A stretch of 64,000 nt of DNA from Thiodiazotropha sp040506275 (GTDB taxonomy: Bacteria; Pseudomonadota; Gammaproteobacteria; Chromatiales; Chromatiaceae), in contig JBEVXD010000006.1 in NCBI GenBank assembly GCA_040506275.1, positions 164,430 through 228,429 of the forward strand. The letters are read 5' to 3'. Positions 53,506-63,304 of this stretch are shown piece after piece. Numbering within the stretch: position 1 is the stretch's first letter; the number at the start of each line of letters is the position of its first letter. The position numbers and the translations under genes are program-made. A model generated the notes under the pieces. The model was not told the DNA's origin and made no database searches. It saw only the letters and a program-made list of their open reading frames with translations.

Positions 53506-53982
53506 CTATAGGTTGATGGCAGGTTTAAAGATCATCAAAAAGTAGATCGCAATCATTGCAATGAAGGCGGGTACACCCAACCAAAACCAGATTTGAGCAT
53601 ACACCTGGTAGTTTTTCCCCAAGGGCTGATTCTCCTTATAAGCTTCAACAGCCAGGTCCCGCATACGAATCTGAAGCCAAACAACTGGTAACCAGCAAGC
53701 GCCAGCAATGATATAGAGTAAAATTGTGATCAACACCCATCCCTGGTGCAGTGGTATGCTCATAATCGACAATAACCAGATACCAGTAATAGGTTGAATT
53801 ACTATTGTAGGGGTGGTGAATATCCAGTCGGCGAAGACAACTAATCGGTTGGTTTGAGCCATCGCAGGCAGGTTTCCTGCCCGATCAGTCAACCACTTGT
53901 AAAAGGCGCTTCCCAGGCCCGTTCCAAATAGAAATGTTGCGCTGAGTATATGCGCCCATTTAACCAGTAAATATTCATTCAT
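53506..53982 (-). CDS. DUF2269 family membrane protein
   Basis: 158 residues with four membrane segments, starting NEYLLVKWAHILSATFLFGT. The pattern with a conserved His in KWAHILSATFLFG and a later PITGIWLL is typical of DUF2269, small inner-membrane proteins possibly binding haem. The ATG at 53980-53982 overlaps the stop of the upstream epimerase gene (ATGA) and follows GGAGAG, so it is translationally coupled. Role unknown; acts presumably with the epimerase-DoxX protein. Confidence 0.82.
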   Translation of the reverse strand: MNEYLLVKWAHILSATFLFGTGLGSAFYKWLTDRAGNLPAMAQTNRLVVFADWIFTTPTIVIQPITGIWLLSIMSIPLHQGWVLITILLYIIAGACWLPVVWLQIRMRDLAVEAYKENQPLGKNYQVYAQIWFWLGVPAFIAMIAIYFLMIFKPAINL

Positions 53983-55265
53983 CACTCTCTCTCCAATGCC
54001 ATCATGATCAGGATGCTTACGATAAGTGGAAGGTTCTTGCTGATTGGCCCAAAAGGGTGAATCCACTGATCGGGCAGGTAGATTGAAATGATCAGGGTAT
54101 AGAGCACAATCATCGCAATTTGCAGAGTGCCTGTGAGTTGGATTCGATATGCGAATGCAGTGACAATACCTAAGGCGATATCCATACCCGCCGCACCATA
54201 GAGGAATAGAGGAGCGTAACGTTGCTCAATGCCAACCTCAGAAAGCAGGTCGTAACTCGACTCAATGGGGAAAACAAAAGCGGAAAGATAACCCGTAAAC
54301 AGCCAGACAAATGCGATGCTCATGCGCAAAGCCGGTTTCAGGAAATAGATATCGGCATGCCATTTATCCGCATCTACTGCGGGAGATTCCAACAGTACGC
54401 GCTTCATCTCACGGGGCAGTTTTCCGCATTCATCAATATAGGGTTTACACTCCCCGATATTTCCCCGCTGCAACATGGCAATCGCCTCCCCATTGAGTGG
54501 CGTGTTACCCCAGAACCCACCCCATTGAGCAAGTGATACTGCATATTTGTAAGGTATTGAGAGATAGCGGGGGGGGTTCAGCCCGAGCCACAGCCTTAAA
54601 TCCTCGAAGAGATTTTTCATCGTGATACTGGTGGGGCCAACCAACTCCACTCTTTTTCTGAACTGCCTTTTAGGATTGATTGATCTTCTGATCAAGTGAG
54701 TCATGTCATCAATGTGGATAGGTTGTATCTGCTGTTCTCCCTGGTCGATCAGGGGCACCACAGGAAGAGATGAGACGGCTTTGAAAAATGCCATGCTCTT
54801 TGCGCCTGATCCATACACAATGGAGGGCATGAGTATCAACCAGCTGAGATTCAGGGAGGCAAGGTAATCGTCAGCTGCTTTTTTACTTAAATGGTATTCG
54901 CTGAAGGCGCTGCTATCAGCACCCAGGGCAGAGATTTGGATAACCTGTTTCACACCCATTTGAGCAGATGCCCGGAAGAGTGCGATGGGTGCCTTGGTGT
55001 GTAGAGATGAAAATGTCTGACCCCCTCTTTGGCGGATAATACCTACCGTGTTGATGACCACATCGATACCTTCTACACGGGGTCGCCATACCCTGGCACT
55101 GTGATCAATGGTGAAATCGACAGGTATCAGCTCTATTCCGGGCAGACTTTTTCTGGCGGATTTGATGGTCCGTACACAGCCAACGATTTGATGCCCATCT
55201 TGCTGCAGAGCCTTAACAATATGCGTGCCGATGAAACCATTGGCTCCGGTAATCAATATTCGCAT
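53982..55265 (-). CDS. NAD(P)-binding SDR/epimerase fused to a DoxX-like membrane domain
   Basis: 427 residues. Residues 1-300 are an atypical SDR/complex-I-NDUFA9-like epimerase (MRILITGANGFIGTHIVKAL, VVINTVGIIRQRGGQTF, YHLSKKAADDYL). Residues about 310-427 are four membrane helices of the DoxX type (ALRMSIAFVWLFTGYLSAFV, IALGIVTAFAYRIQL). The first gene of an operon with DUF2269 and DUF4166, which recurs in other proteobacteria. A redox reaction on a membrane-associated substrate is likely; the substrate is unknown. Confidence 0.87.
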   Translation of the reverse strand: MRILITGANGFIGTHIVKALQQDGHQIVGCVRTIKSARKSLPGIELIPVDFTIDHSARVWRPRVEGIDVVINTVGIIRQRGGQTFSSLHTKAPIALFRASAQMGVKQVIQISALGADSSAFSEYHLSKKAADDYLASLNLSWLILMPSIVYGSGAKSMAFFKAVSSLPVVPLIDQGEQQIQPIHIDDMTHLIRRSINPKRQFRKRVELVGPTSITMKNLFEDLRLWLGLNPPRYLSIPYKYAVSLAQWGGFWGNTPLNGEAIAMLQRGNIGECKPYIDECGKLPREMKRVLLESPAVDADKWHADIYFLKPALRMSIAFVWLFTGYLSAFVFPIESSYDLLSEVGIEQRYAPLFLYGAAGMDIALGIVTAFAYRIQLTGTLQIAMIVLYTLIISIYLPDQWIHPFGPISKNLPLIVSILIMMALERE

Positions 55266-55466
55266 CTGACGCTCCTTATCGAATGATTGGACACTGCTCT
55301 TGCAACGAGATAGTCGAGCTAAACTTCAATTACTGAAATTTCAGTATAAACAGAAATAAATGAAAAGTCATCTCCCTACTATGTTAAATTTCTCCAAATC
55401 AGTTCAGGGTTTGGGAATCTGCTCAGGTATCAGTTAAATTGCAGGACGAATCATCTGCATACTAGG

Positions 55467-55487
55467 CCATTTTGAGCATCAAAATGG
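55467..55487. other. Strong stem-loop in the 393-base gap before the DUF4743 gene
   Basis: CCATTTTGA (55467-55475) and TCAAAATGG (55479-55487) form a perfect 9-bp stem with a three-base loop. No T-tract follows. The rest of 55266-55658 shows only weak dyads (for example CTAC/GTAG around 55500) and no gene I can support. Confidence 0.5.
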
Positions 55488-55658
55488 TGCCGCGCATGCT
55501 ACGGCAGAGTAGCGGGGTTCCCAACTGTTACTCAAATATCTGCATGGCCCGCCAGGATTGGTCATGATGGATTGAATCAGGCAGCTTGAGGCCCCATATA
55601 GGATGAGTGAAGACACCATTCAGGATAAAGGGTATCTTTTTAGATAGAACAACAGAAA

Positions 55659-56522
55659 ATGATTAATATAGAAAGATATCAAAGACATATCGATAAACTG
55701 AACAGATGGAATCGTGACAATTTCAAAGCGCTCTACTACACAACCGATCTCATCGGCTATCTAAAAGAGCCGGTCTGGTCGCAACTGATGAAGTGGCCCG
55801 ACTACTTTTCAATGGATGAAGCCGGGCTTCATCTTAATCCTAAATTCAACACTTTCGAATCAAGAACTGAACTCTTCGACGAAGTGACCACCAAATTGGT
55901 GGATCTGAAGGTAATGACCCACAGGCATGGTGAAAGGTATCCCGTCACTTCCAGTGGAAGGGATTCTGCAATTGCTACAATTGATCGTGCAGCAGCAGCC
56001 TTTTTCGGTCTACGGGCCTACGGTCAACATTTAAACGGTTTTATTCGCAGTAAGGATGGCTTGAAACTGTGGATAGCCAGGCGGGCCTCAGACCGGAGAA
56101 TATTCCCTGACCACCTAGATAACATGGTAGCAGGGGGGGTACCCCACAACATGACTCTAACTGAGAATTTATATAAAGAGTGTCAGGAAGAGGCAAGTGT
56201 ACCCCCTACACTGGTTAATAGAGCGATTCCTGTCGGTGCATTGACCTATTGCACTGAAACCAAAGTCGGTCTGAAGCCAGATACGCTATATTGTTATGAT
56301 CTGGAGTTGCCGGAAGAGTTTATTCCCTGCAACTCGGACGGGGAAGTTGCTGAGTTCACATTGATGTCAGTGGATGAGGTGGCAGAGCGGGTTGCCATAA
56401 CGGATGAATTCAAGCCGAACTGCAATCTTGTGGTGATTGACTTTCTGGTTCGTCATGGGATTATAAATCCTGAAACGCCAGGATATCTCGAGTTAGTCCA
56501 CGGATTGCACAAGACATTATGA
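55659..56522 (+). CDS. DUF4743/Nudix hydrolase family protein
   Basis: 287 residues. Residues 1-130 are the DUF4743 domain (RYQRHIDKLNRWNRDNFKAL); 130-280 a Nudix fold (GFIRSKDGLKLWIARRASDR) with the box starting at GGVPHNMTLTENLYKECQEE, in which the usual Arg-Glu is Lys-Glu. Relatives include plant Nudix 20/24 and the yeast thiamine-pyrophosphokinase-associated YJR142W, which act on oxidised thiamine diphosphates. It stands alone between a hairpin-bearing gap and prc. Confidence 0.85.
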   Translation: MINIERYQRHIDKLNRWNRDNFKALYYTTDLIGYLKEPVWSQLMKWPDYFSMDEAGLHLNPKFNTFESRTELFDEVTTKLVDLKVMTHRHGERYPVTSSGRDSAIATIDRAAAAFFGLRAYGQHLNGFIRSKDGLKLWIARRASDRRIFPDHLDNMVAGGVPHNMTLTENLYKECQEEASVPPTLVNRAIPVGALTYCTETKVGLKPDTLYCYDLELPEEFIPCNSDGEVAEFTLMSVDEVAERVAITDEFKPNCNLVVIDFLVRHGIINPETPGYLELVHGLHKTL

Positions 56523-56700
56523 GCAAAGGTGGTAAATTCAAGGGATCCAGTACTCTTTTAAGGGTGCTATGGAACCCGGTGACTGGAAATTTAGTCCAAC
56601 GCATACCCAAATTATAAAATTGGGTCTGTGCCGGTGTTTTCCTTGGGCCTGTTAACACCAACTTAATTAGGTCCTATACCGTAATGACCAGGTAGGTTGA

Positions 56701-58785
56701 ATGAGATATCTTAAAATGAAACGGTTCTGGTGGTTGAGTCTGATTTTTATTTCAGCACCATTGTGGGCCAACCGACAATCAGTCCCTGTGCAGGAGTTGC
56801 GTCCTACTGCGGAGCAACAGCAGACTGCCAGCGTCATCGTCAAGGTCATAGAAAAGTACCATTACAAAGATACGGCATTGGACGATGCAATGTCTGAAAT
56901 GATATTGCAGCGCTTTTATGACTCTCTCGATCCTAACCGCTCTTTCTTCCTGGCAGCGGATATCGTCCACTTTTCGGGCTATCGGGATAAGCTGGACGAC
57001 TACCTGAAGAATGCCCGTATAGAGCCTGCATTCGAGATTTTTCGTCTCTATCGTCAGCGTGTTAGTGAGGCGATTGGGCATGCATTGAAACTGCTTGAAG
57101 GTGATTTCGATTTTTCCATTGACGAGAGCTATGTGTTTGAAAGGGAAGAGCTCCCGTGGGCCCAGACCCGTACAGAATTAAATGATATCTGGCGCCGTAG
57201 GGTGAAAAATGACTTTCTCAACCTGCGTTTGATGGAGAAGCAGGATAAAGAGATCAAAAAAACACTCAAAGCACGTTATGAACGTCTGCTCTCAAGAGTA
57301 GAGCAATTCGATAATAATGATGTTTTTCAGACCTTTATAAATGCTTATACATTAAGTCTGGAACCCCATACCAGCTACATGTCACCCAGCACATCGGAGA
57401 ACTTTGATATCAGTATGAGGCTCTCTCTGGAGGGTATTGGTGCTGTATTGAAAGACGAAGATGGCTATACCGTGGTGCAGAAAACCATTATCGGTGGGCC
57501 TGCCGAGCAGAGTGATCTACTGCATTCGGGTGACAAAATTGTCGGGGTTGGACAGGGCCTAGAAGGCGAGATGATGGATATCGTAGGCTGGCGTCTACAG
57601 GATGTTGTCGAACAGATTCGTGGTCCCAAAGGTTCAGTCGTACAGCTTGACGTATTGGCGAAAGGCGAGGGTTCCAATCGAAAAACCATCACCCTGGTAC
57701 GAAACAAAATCAAATTGGAAGAGCAAGCCGCCAAGAGCTACGTCATCGATAAACTGGATGGCATGGAAAAATACCGCATCGGTGTTGTGGAAGTACCCAC
57801 CTTTTATAGGGATTTTGCAGCTGAATCACGAGGTGAAGCTGATTATCGCAGTACCACCCGTGACGTGAGGAACCTGCTGGTCGACCTGAGGAAACAGCAT
57901 GTCGACGGTATTGTCATCGATCTGCGAGAAAATGGCGGGGGATCACTCTCCGAAGCAACAGAACTGACGGGTCTGTTTATAGATTCCGGCCCTGTGGTGC
58001 AGATCAAAGATGCTTTTGGAAAAATCGAAGTGGAACAGGATCCGGATCAATCCATCGCCTACGAAGGTCCGTTGGCTGTGCTGGTGGATCGCAACAGTGC
58101 TTCTGCATCAGAGATTTTCGCCGGGGCAATACAGGACTACAAACGAGGCATAGTCATAGGCGAACCAACCTTCGGCAAAGGTACTGTGCAGACGTTGGTG
58201 GATCTGGGACGATTTGTGCCAGGACGCAAAAAGGATCTTGGTCGTCTTCGCCTGACCATGGCCCAGTTCTTCAGAATCAATGGCGGTAGTACGCAACACC
58301 GTGGTGTGGTTCCCGATATTCAGTTTCCTACAGCAAAATATTCGGATGAATATGGCGAGCGGTCACTGGAAAATGCCTTACCCTGGGCTCAGATAAGGCC
58401 AGCCAATTTCATAACCAAGGGTAAATATACTGTCTCTGAACTGATGGGCAGTCATCTGACTCGAGTCAAAGCGGATGCAGGTTTTGAAATGCTGGTAGAT
58501 CAGGAAAAACGTTTCCTGGAACTTGATAAGCGCACTGAAGTCAGTCTGCTCGAAAAGCAACGTCGCAATGAGTGGCAGGAGAGGGAGCATGAACGGCTGC
58601 TGCACAAAAATCGTTTTCGTGCCTCACAAGGTCTGACGGCGATCAAGGATACCGACCAGAAAGATAGTGACGATGATCCTGATGAGAAGGAAACCGAGGC
58701 CACCAGTCGTATCGAATTGAATGAAGCGGCACGCATTCTTATGGACTCAATACGCGTAGCAGAGCCAATGGCAGTGATGCGCTAA
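56701..58785 (+). CDS. prc: Tail-specific (carboxy-terminal) protease
   Basis: 694 residues, similar in length to E. coli Prc (682). A signal peptide (FWWLSLIFISAPLWANRQ) is followed by helical N-terminal domain, a PDZ domain (about 235-325, GIGAVLKDEDGYTVVQKTII) and the serine-protease core. The Ser-Lys dyad is Ser468 (NSASASEIF) and Lys493 (GEPTFGKGTVQ), with Asp479 as in E. coli. The C-terminal 150 residues are the charged Prc-specific domain. Degrades ssrA-tagged and periplasmic proteins. AGGTAGG precedes the ATG at 56701; 56716 is possible. A terminator follows. Confidence 0.94.
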   Translation: MRYLKMKRFWWLSLIFISAPLWANRQSVPVQELRPTAEQQQTASVIVKVIEKYHYKDTALDDAMSEMILQRFYDSLDPNRSFFLAADIVHFSGYRDKLDDYLKNARIEPAFEIFRLYRQRVSEAIGHALKLLEGDFDFSIDESYVFEREELPWAQTRTELNDIWRRRVKNDFLNLRLMEKQDKEIKKTLKARYERLLSRVEQFDNNDVFQTFINAYTLSLEPHTSYMSPSTSENFDISMRLSLEGIGAVLKDEDGYTVVQKTIIGGPAEQSDLLHSGDKIVGVGQGLEGEMMDIVGWRLQDVVEQIRGPKGSVVQLDVLAKGEGSNRKTITLVRNKIKLEEQAAKSYVIDKLDGMEKYRIGVVEVPTFYRDFAAESRGEADYRSTTRDVRNLLVDLRKQHVDGIVIDLRENGGGSLSEATELTGLFIDSGPVVQIKDAFGKIEVEQDPDQSIAYEGPLAVLVDRNSASASEIFAGAIQDYKRGIVIGEPTFGKGTVQTLVDLGRFVPGRKKDLGRLRLTMAQFFRINGGSTQHRGVVPDIQFPTAKYSDEYGERSLENALPWAQIRPANFITKGKYTVSELMGSHLTRVKADAGFEMLVDQEKRFLELDKRTEVSLLEKQRRNEWQEREHERLLHKNRFRASQGLTAIKDTDQKDSDDDPDEKETEATSRIELNEAARILMDSIRVAEPMAVMR

Positions 58786-58804
58786 GACAATCGAGCCGAT
58801 CAAA

Positions 58805-58848
58805 AGCCATATCCCACCTAGATTCTCAGATGGGATATGGCTGCTTTT
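58805..58848 (+). terminator. Rho-independent terminator after prc
   Basis: AGCCATATCCCA (58805-58816) pairs perfectly with TGGGATATGGCT (58831-58842) around a 14-base loop, followed by GCTTTT, 20 bases after the prc stop. Confidence 0.85.
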
Positions 58849-58985
58849 CTGACCGGTTTATCTGTTTAGCCGGAGCCGTATCGATCTCCTATCAAGCTAT
58901 TATACGCTTCCATGGCAGGGTATAATCTTCGCCTTTTACGTCTGCTCCTCAACACTATTCTTGCCCCTTAAGGGATTGACTCGGT

Positions 58986-60611
58986 TTGTATTCAACACTT
59001 GAAAATCGTTTAAAACGTTTGTACCAATCCAATCAACTCGAACTTTTGAGTGGGGGATTGATTGGACTGGAAAAAGAGGGACTAAGGGTCTCACCCCAAG
59101 GTTCAATTTCAAACCTGCCTCATCCAGAGGCGTTGGGTTCCCCACTGACCAATCGCTACATTACTACGGATTATTCGGAAGCCTTGACGGAGATTATTAC
59201 GCCGCCATCTGCAGATCGTAATGAACCACTGAAATTTCTCTTCGAAGCGCATCGCTTTCTCTACCAGCATCTGGATGAAGAGATCCTCTGGTCAACCAGT
59301 ATGCCCTGTGTGGTCGAGGACGATGAACGTATTCCCATCGCCAACTATGGCTCCTCAAATGCCGGGATGATGAAGACTGTATACCGGCGTGGTTTAGGGC
59401 ATCGATATGGTCGGGTTATGCAGGTGATAGCCGGGGTGCATTTCAACTATTCTCTACCCCAAGACTTCTGGTGGATATTTCAGCAGCTTGAAGAGGATAA
59501 AGGGGATACGCAGGCCTTTATCTCAGATTCCTATTTCTCAATGCTCAGAAATTTACAGCGTCTGGGCTGGTTGATCCCCTACCTGTTTGGCGCATCACCA
59601 GCCGTCTGCAAATCCTTTCTGGGTGGTCGTCCAACAACATTGGAATCCTTTGATGAGTACACCTACTTTTCACCCTATGCCACCTCGTTGCGTATGGGAG
59701 ATATTGGTTATCAGAACAGTAAAGAACAGGGTACAGGCATCAAGGCTTGTTACGATTGTTTAGATGCTTATATAGAGACGCTTTCCCGCGCCATCGAGAC
59801 ACCTTGTCCTATCTATAAAGCGATGGGGGTGAAAGTTGATGGACATTACAAACAACTCAATGCCAACATCCTTCAGATAGAAAATGAGTACTACAGTACA
59901 GTTCGGCCGAAACAGATCCCTGAGTTGATGGAAAAACCGATACATGCTTTGCAGCGACGAGGTGTGCGTTATGTTGAACTGAGGTCACTGGATGTGAATG
60001 CGTTTCATCCATTGGGTATTGCTGAGGAGCAGGTCTATTTCATCGAGGCTTTGATGTTGTTTTGTCTGCTTAATGAAAGCCCTTCAATTAATGTTTCTGA
60101 GCAGAAAACTATAGACTGGAATGAGTTGGCAGCCGCACACCAGGGTCGAAAACCGGGACTGGAGCTGCAAAGGAGAGGAAAAAAGATAGCGTTACGTGAC
60201 TGGGGATTGGAGATCTGTGATGCCATGTTACCCATTTGCGAAATCCTGGAGACGGGGATGCCAGGACAACCCTATACCCGGAGTCTGCTTCTACAGAAGA
60301 GCCGCTTACAAGATCCGGAGTCGACCCCCTCTGCTCGAATGTTGAGTGAAATGAGAGAGAGGGGAGAGGGCTTTTATCATTTCGCACAACGCATGTCTAA
60401 ACAACATCGTCACGATTTCAGTCAGCAGACCGGATCCAATGAAGACCAAAGTCTGCTAAGTCAGGAAGCAACAGATTCCTGGCGGCGGCAGAAAGAGATA
60501 GAAGCCTCTGATACACTCAGCTTTGACGAGTTTCTGGCACAATATTTTGCCCAGCAGATAGATACTCCTGCTACTGAAGAAGTTTTCGATAAGAACATCT
60601 CCATGAGCTGA
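58986..60611 (+). CDS. gshA: Glutamate-cysteine ligase
   Basis: 541 residues of the proteobacterial GshA type (E. coli 518). It makes gamma-glutamylcysteine, the first step of glutathione synthesis. The start is TTG at 58986 (MYSTLENRLKRLYQSNQL), with AAGGGA 10-12 bases before; E. coli gshA also begins with a UUG. Blocks GLIGLEKEGLRVSPQG, DYSEALTEIITPP and RGVRYVELRSLDVNAF bind substrates and metal. It is separated from prc by a terminator and from metZ by 94 bases. Confidence 0.95.
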   Translation: MYSTLENRLKRLYQSNQLELLSGGLIGLEKEGLRVSPQGSISNLPHPEALGSPLTNRYITTDYSEALTEIITPPSADRNEPLKFLFEAHRFLYQHLDEEILWSTSMPCVVEDDERIPIANYGSSNAGMMKTVYRRGLGHRYGRVMQVIAGVHFNYSLPQDFWWIFQQLEEDKGDTQAFISDSYFSMLRNLQRLGWLIPYLFGASPAVCKSFLGGRPTTLESFDEYTYFSPYATSLRMGDIGYQNSKEQGTGIKACYDCLDAYIETLSRAIETPCPIYKAMGVKVDGHYKQLNANILQIENEYYSTVRPKQIPELMEKPIHALQRRGVRYVELRSLDVNAFHPLGIAEEQVYFIEALMLFCLLNESPSINVSEQKTIDWNELAAAHQGRKPGLELQRRGKKIALRDWGLEICDAMLPICEILETGMPGQPYTRSLLLQKSRLQDPESTPSARMLSEMRERGEGFYHFAQRMSKQHRHDFSQQTGSNEDQSLLSQEATDSWRRQKEIEASDTLSFDEFLAQYFAQQIDTPATEEVFDKNISMS

Positions 60612-60705
60612 GCAACTTCTCTAAACAACAGGGAAGCCAAATTATTACTAATTCCTGTGCCATGATCTGTTTATATGGGCCAGATAAAAAGAATGAGGAT
60701 AAAAA

Positions 60706-61896
60706 ATGGGGGATCAGCAAGAACCAGGGTGGGGTTTTTCCACGCTAGCCATACGTAGCGGCCACCATCGGACACCGGAAGGTGAACATGGGGAACCGAT
60801 TTTTCCTACCTCCAGCTTTGTTTTCGGAAGTGCGGCTGAAGCTGCTGCACGCTTCAGTGGTGATGAGCCGGGGAACATCTACGCACGATTCACCAATCCC
60901 ACCGTTAGGAATTTTGAGGAGCGACTTGCAGCTCTGGAGGGAGGAGAGCGCTGTGTTGCCACTGCATCCGGTATGTCTGCCATTCTCGCTATCTGTATGG
61001 GATTACTCCAGGCAGGAGATCATCTCATCTCATCCCGCAGTATCTTTGGAACAACCTCGATACTGTTTGAAAAATATCTCTCCCGTTTTGGTATCGAGAC
61101 CTCATTCGTTGAACTCAATGATCTGTCAGCCTGGGAAGCAGAATTTCGTCCAACAACCAAACTCCTGTTTCTGGAAACCCCCTCGAACCCACTGACAGAA
61201 GTGGCTGATATTACAAAAATCAGTGAACTGGCCCATGCGCATGAGGCGTTACTGGTAGTGGATAACTGCTTCTGCACCCCTGCGCTACAGAGACCACTGA
61301 GTCTAGGGGCCGATATTGTTGTCCACTCCGCCACAAAGTATCTTGATGGACAGGGGCGCTGTGTGGGTGGTGCCGTGGTTGGTAGCCATGAAGTTGTAGG
61401 CGAGGCGGTGTTCGGTGTATTGAGAACCGCAGGACCCACCTTGAGCCCTTTCAATGCCTGGGTATTTCTCAAGGGATTGGAAACCCTCGAAATACGTATG
61501 CAGGCGCACTGCAGAAACGCTCAGCAGTTGGCTGAATGGCTGGAAGGGCATCCCAGTGTAGAACAGGTCTATTTTCCAGGCTTGCCCAGCCATCCACAAT
61601 ATAACCTGGCGAAACAGCAACAGAGTGCGCCTGGCAGTATTGTCTCGTTTGACGTCAAAGGAGGGCAAACCGCCGCCTGGACATTGATTGATTCCACCCG
61701 CTTGATTTCCATTACCGCCAATCTGGGTGATACAAAAACCACGATTACCCATCCGGCCACTACCACTCATGGTCGCCTAAGTGCGGAGGAGCGGGCCAAG
61801 ATCGGCATAGGCAATGGCTTGGTACGTGTTGCTGTTGGTCTGGAGAACATCGAAGATATCAAGCTCGACCTGGCCCGTGGTCTGGATGCTCTTTGA
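60706..61896 (+). CDS. metZ: O-succinylhomoserine sulfhydrylase
   Basis: 396 residues of the Cys/Met-metabolism PLP family. The PLP lysine is Lys211 in HSATKYLDGQGR; RFTNPTVRNFEERLAALEGG and the DTKTTITHPATTTH end match MetZ-type enzymes, which make homocysteine directly from O-succinylhomoserine and sulfide. It could alternatively be a cystathionine gamma-synthase, but the length and pattern favour MetZ. GAGGA precedes the ATG. Its TGA overlaps the TTG of the methyltransferase gene. Confidence 0.9.
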   Translation: MGDQQEPGWGFSTLAIRSGHHRTPEGEHGEPIFPTSSFVFGSAAEAAARFSGDEPGNIYARFTNPTVRNFEERLAALEGGERCVATASGMSAILAICMGLLQAGDHLISSRSIFGTTSILFEKYLSRFGIETSFVELNDLSAWEAEFRPTTKLLFLETPSNPLTEVADITKISELAHAHEALLVVDNCFCTPALQRPLSLGADIVVHSATKYLDGQGRCVGGAVVGSHEVVGEAVFGVLRTAGPTLSPFNAWVFLKGLETLEIRMQAHCRNAQQLAEWLEGHPSVEQVYFPGLPSHPQYNLAKQQQSAPGSIVSFDVKGGQTAAWTLIDSTRLISITANLGDTKTTITHPATTTHGRLSAEERAKIGIGNGLVRVAVGLENIEDIKLDLARGLDAL

Positions 61897-62489
61897 ACGA
61901 TCAGAAAAAAGAAAAAGTTCAGCAGCTTCGTGCTATGTGGGACGAGCGCTATGGAGATCAGGATAAAATACCCCGGCCAGCCGAGGTACTGCTAAGCAAT
62001 TCGCACCTGTTGCCTTCAAATGGAAGTGCTCTCGATCTAGCCTGTGGTTTAGGCGGCAATGCAATGCATTTAGCTGCACTGGGGTTGGATGTCGTCGCTT
62101 GGGATCTTTCCCCAGTCGCCATACAGCGTCTGCAACAACTGGCTCAAGAGAAAAACCTGCAAAACCTGAAAGCCGAGGTGCGGGATGTTGAACGTCACCC
62201 CCCATCAGCGAATCAGTTTGATGTAATTGTTGTCAGCTATTTTTTAGAACGCAGTTTGACAGCCGCATTGATCAACGCCTTGAAACCAGGTGGCTTGATC
62301 TATTATCAAACCTTCATCCGAGATGCCGTTTCATCTGAAGGGCCTAAAAACAGCAATTTTCGATTGGCTGACCAGGAATTGCTGAGACTGTTCAATAAGT
62401 TGAAAATACGCCTCTACCGGGAAGAGGGAAGGCTGGGTGATCCCACTAGGGGAAGCCGTGATGTTGCGATGTTGGTGGCTGAAAAGTGA
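61893..62489 (+). CDS. Class I SAM-dependent methyltransferase (TehB-like)
   Basis: 198 residues. The SAM-binding motif I is ALDLACGLGGNAMHLAALG, motif II lies in VVAWDLSPVAIQRL, and FDVIVVSYFLERSLT follows. The pattern resembles TehB/thiopurine-type methyltransferases without a recognisable substrate domain. The TTG at 61893 overlaps the metZ stop (TTGA), implying coupled translation; an in-frame ATG at 61935 (MWDERYGDQD) is a plausible shorter start. Link to methionine/SAM supply is suggested only by position. Confidence 0.82.
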   Translation: MNDQKKEKVQQLRAMWDERYGDQDKIPRPAEVLLSNSHLLPSNGSALDLACGLGGNAMHLAALGLDVVAWDLSPVAIQRLQQLAQEKNLQNLKAEVRDVERHPPSANQFDVIVVSYFLERSLTAALINALKPGGLIYYQTFIRDAVSSEGPKNSNFRLADQELLRLFNKLKIRLYREEGRLGDPTRGSRDVAMLVAEK

Positions 62490-62729
62490 CTGGTAGTGAA
62501 GGCCTGCCAGAGTTATTTCGTAAAGTCATCCCAACCGATCAAACCTACAATTTGATACCCACTTAACCGTGAAACATTAAGATATTCTACTTTTGCTTGA
62601 TTCACTTTCATCAAAGATGATGAAATGGTTTTCTCCTTGCCATCCCTCTACCACATTATCTCTTCTTGGGTAACGCCAAGCTCAAATGCAGCTTGCACAG
62701 CAAGCTGTCAGTTGGAGGGCATACACCCT

Positions 62730-63206
62730 TTATCGGTACTTGGCGGATGTTATGAATTGACCAAAAGACTCACACCAGATAATAACGCTATTAAAATCTG
62801 CCGGGTCGATGCCTGGCGGTACCTGCACAATGAAGTTCTCGAAAGTCTTAACGTCCCCTACACGAACCATACTATCCTTCAGGCGATTAAATTCCGATTC
62901 AGTCTCAACGAATTTCGAAGAGAGATATAGCTTGTAGTCTGGACCAGGTGCAAGCTTACCCATAAGTGAGATGGATTCGGGGCTCACTGAAACCTTTCCT
63001 TCCCCCCAGTGCAGAGTATCGCTGTCTTTCAGGTCTCTTTGAAATTCTGCTGTGTACTTAGCTTGAGAGAACATTGCCTTTATCTCAGATTCGCTGGGAG
63101 CAGGCGGGGCAGTGAGAATGGGGAGGGCATAGATGCCCACACCAAATCCCACAAAACCCACAATGCAATGTGTCGCAATAAGTAATATCACAGTACGTAA
63201 TTTCAT
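62730..63206 (-). CDS. DM13-domain protein, membrane-anchored or exported
   Basis: 158 residues. The N-terminus has a membrane segment (TVILLIATHCIVGFVGFGVG) that may stay as an anchor. The rest is a DM13 domain, about 60-158 (DTLHWGEGKVSVSPESISLM, PDYKLYLSSKFVETESEF, VIIWCESFGQFITSAKYR), with the single conserved Cys in the WCESF motif; DM13 domains have been proposed to act in redox or electron transfer. It stands alone. The 240 bases downstream (62490-62729) hold no gene or clear terminator. Confidence 0.85.
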   Translation of the reverse strand: MKLRTVILLIATHCIVGFVGFGVGIYALPILTAPPAPSESEIKAMFSQAKYTAEFQRDLKDSDTLHWGEGKVSVSPESISLMGKLAPGPDYKLYLSSKFVETESEFNRLKDSMVRVGDVKTFENFIVQVPPGIDPADFNSVIIWCESFGQFITSAKYR

Positions 63207-63304
63207 AACGAATCCACTAAAATAATGTTATAGCACCGAATGATTAATTCACTGGCATGCTTTCAGCGCCCGGTGTAATTGTTTGATAGAGGTGACCAAA
63301 TCAG

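Noticed and set aside
60612..60705. SAM riboswitch upstream of metZ
   Set aside because: The 94-base leader is too short and lacks the expected helices and conserved core.
62625..62930. Plus-strand frame overlapping the DM13 gene
   Set aside because: Antisense to a recognised domain and without family features.
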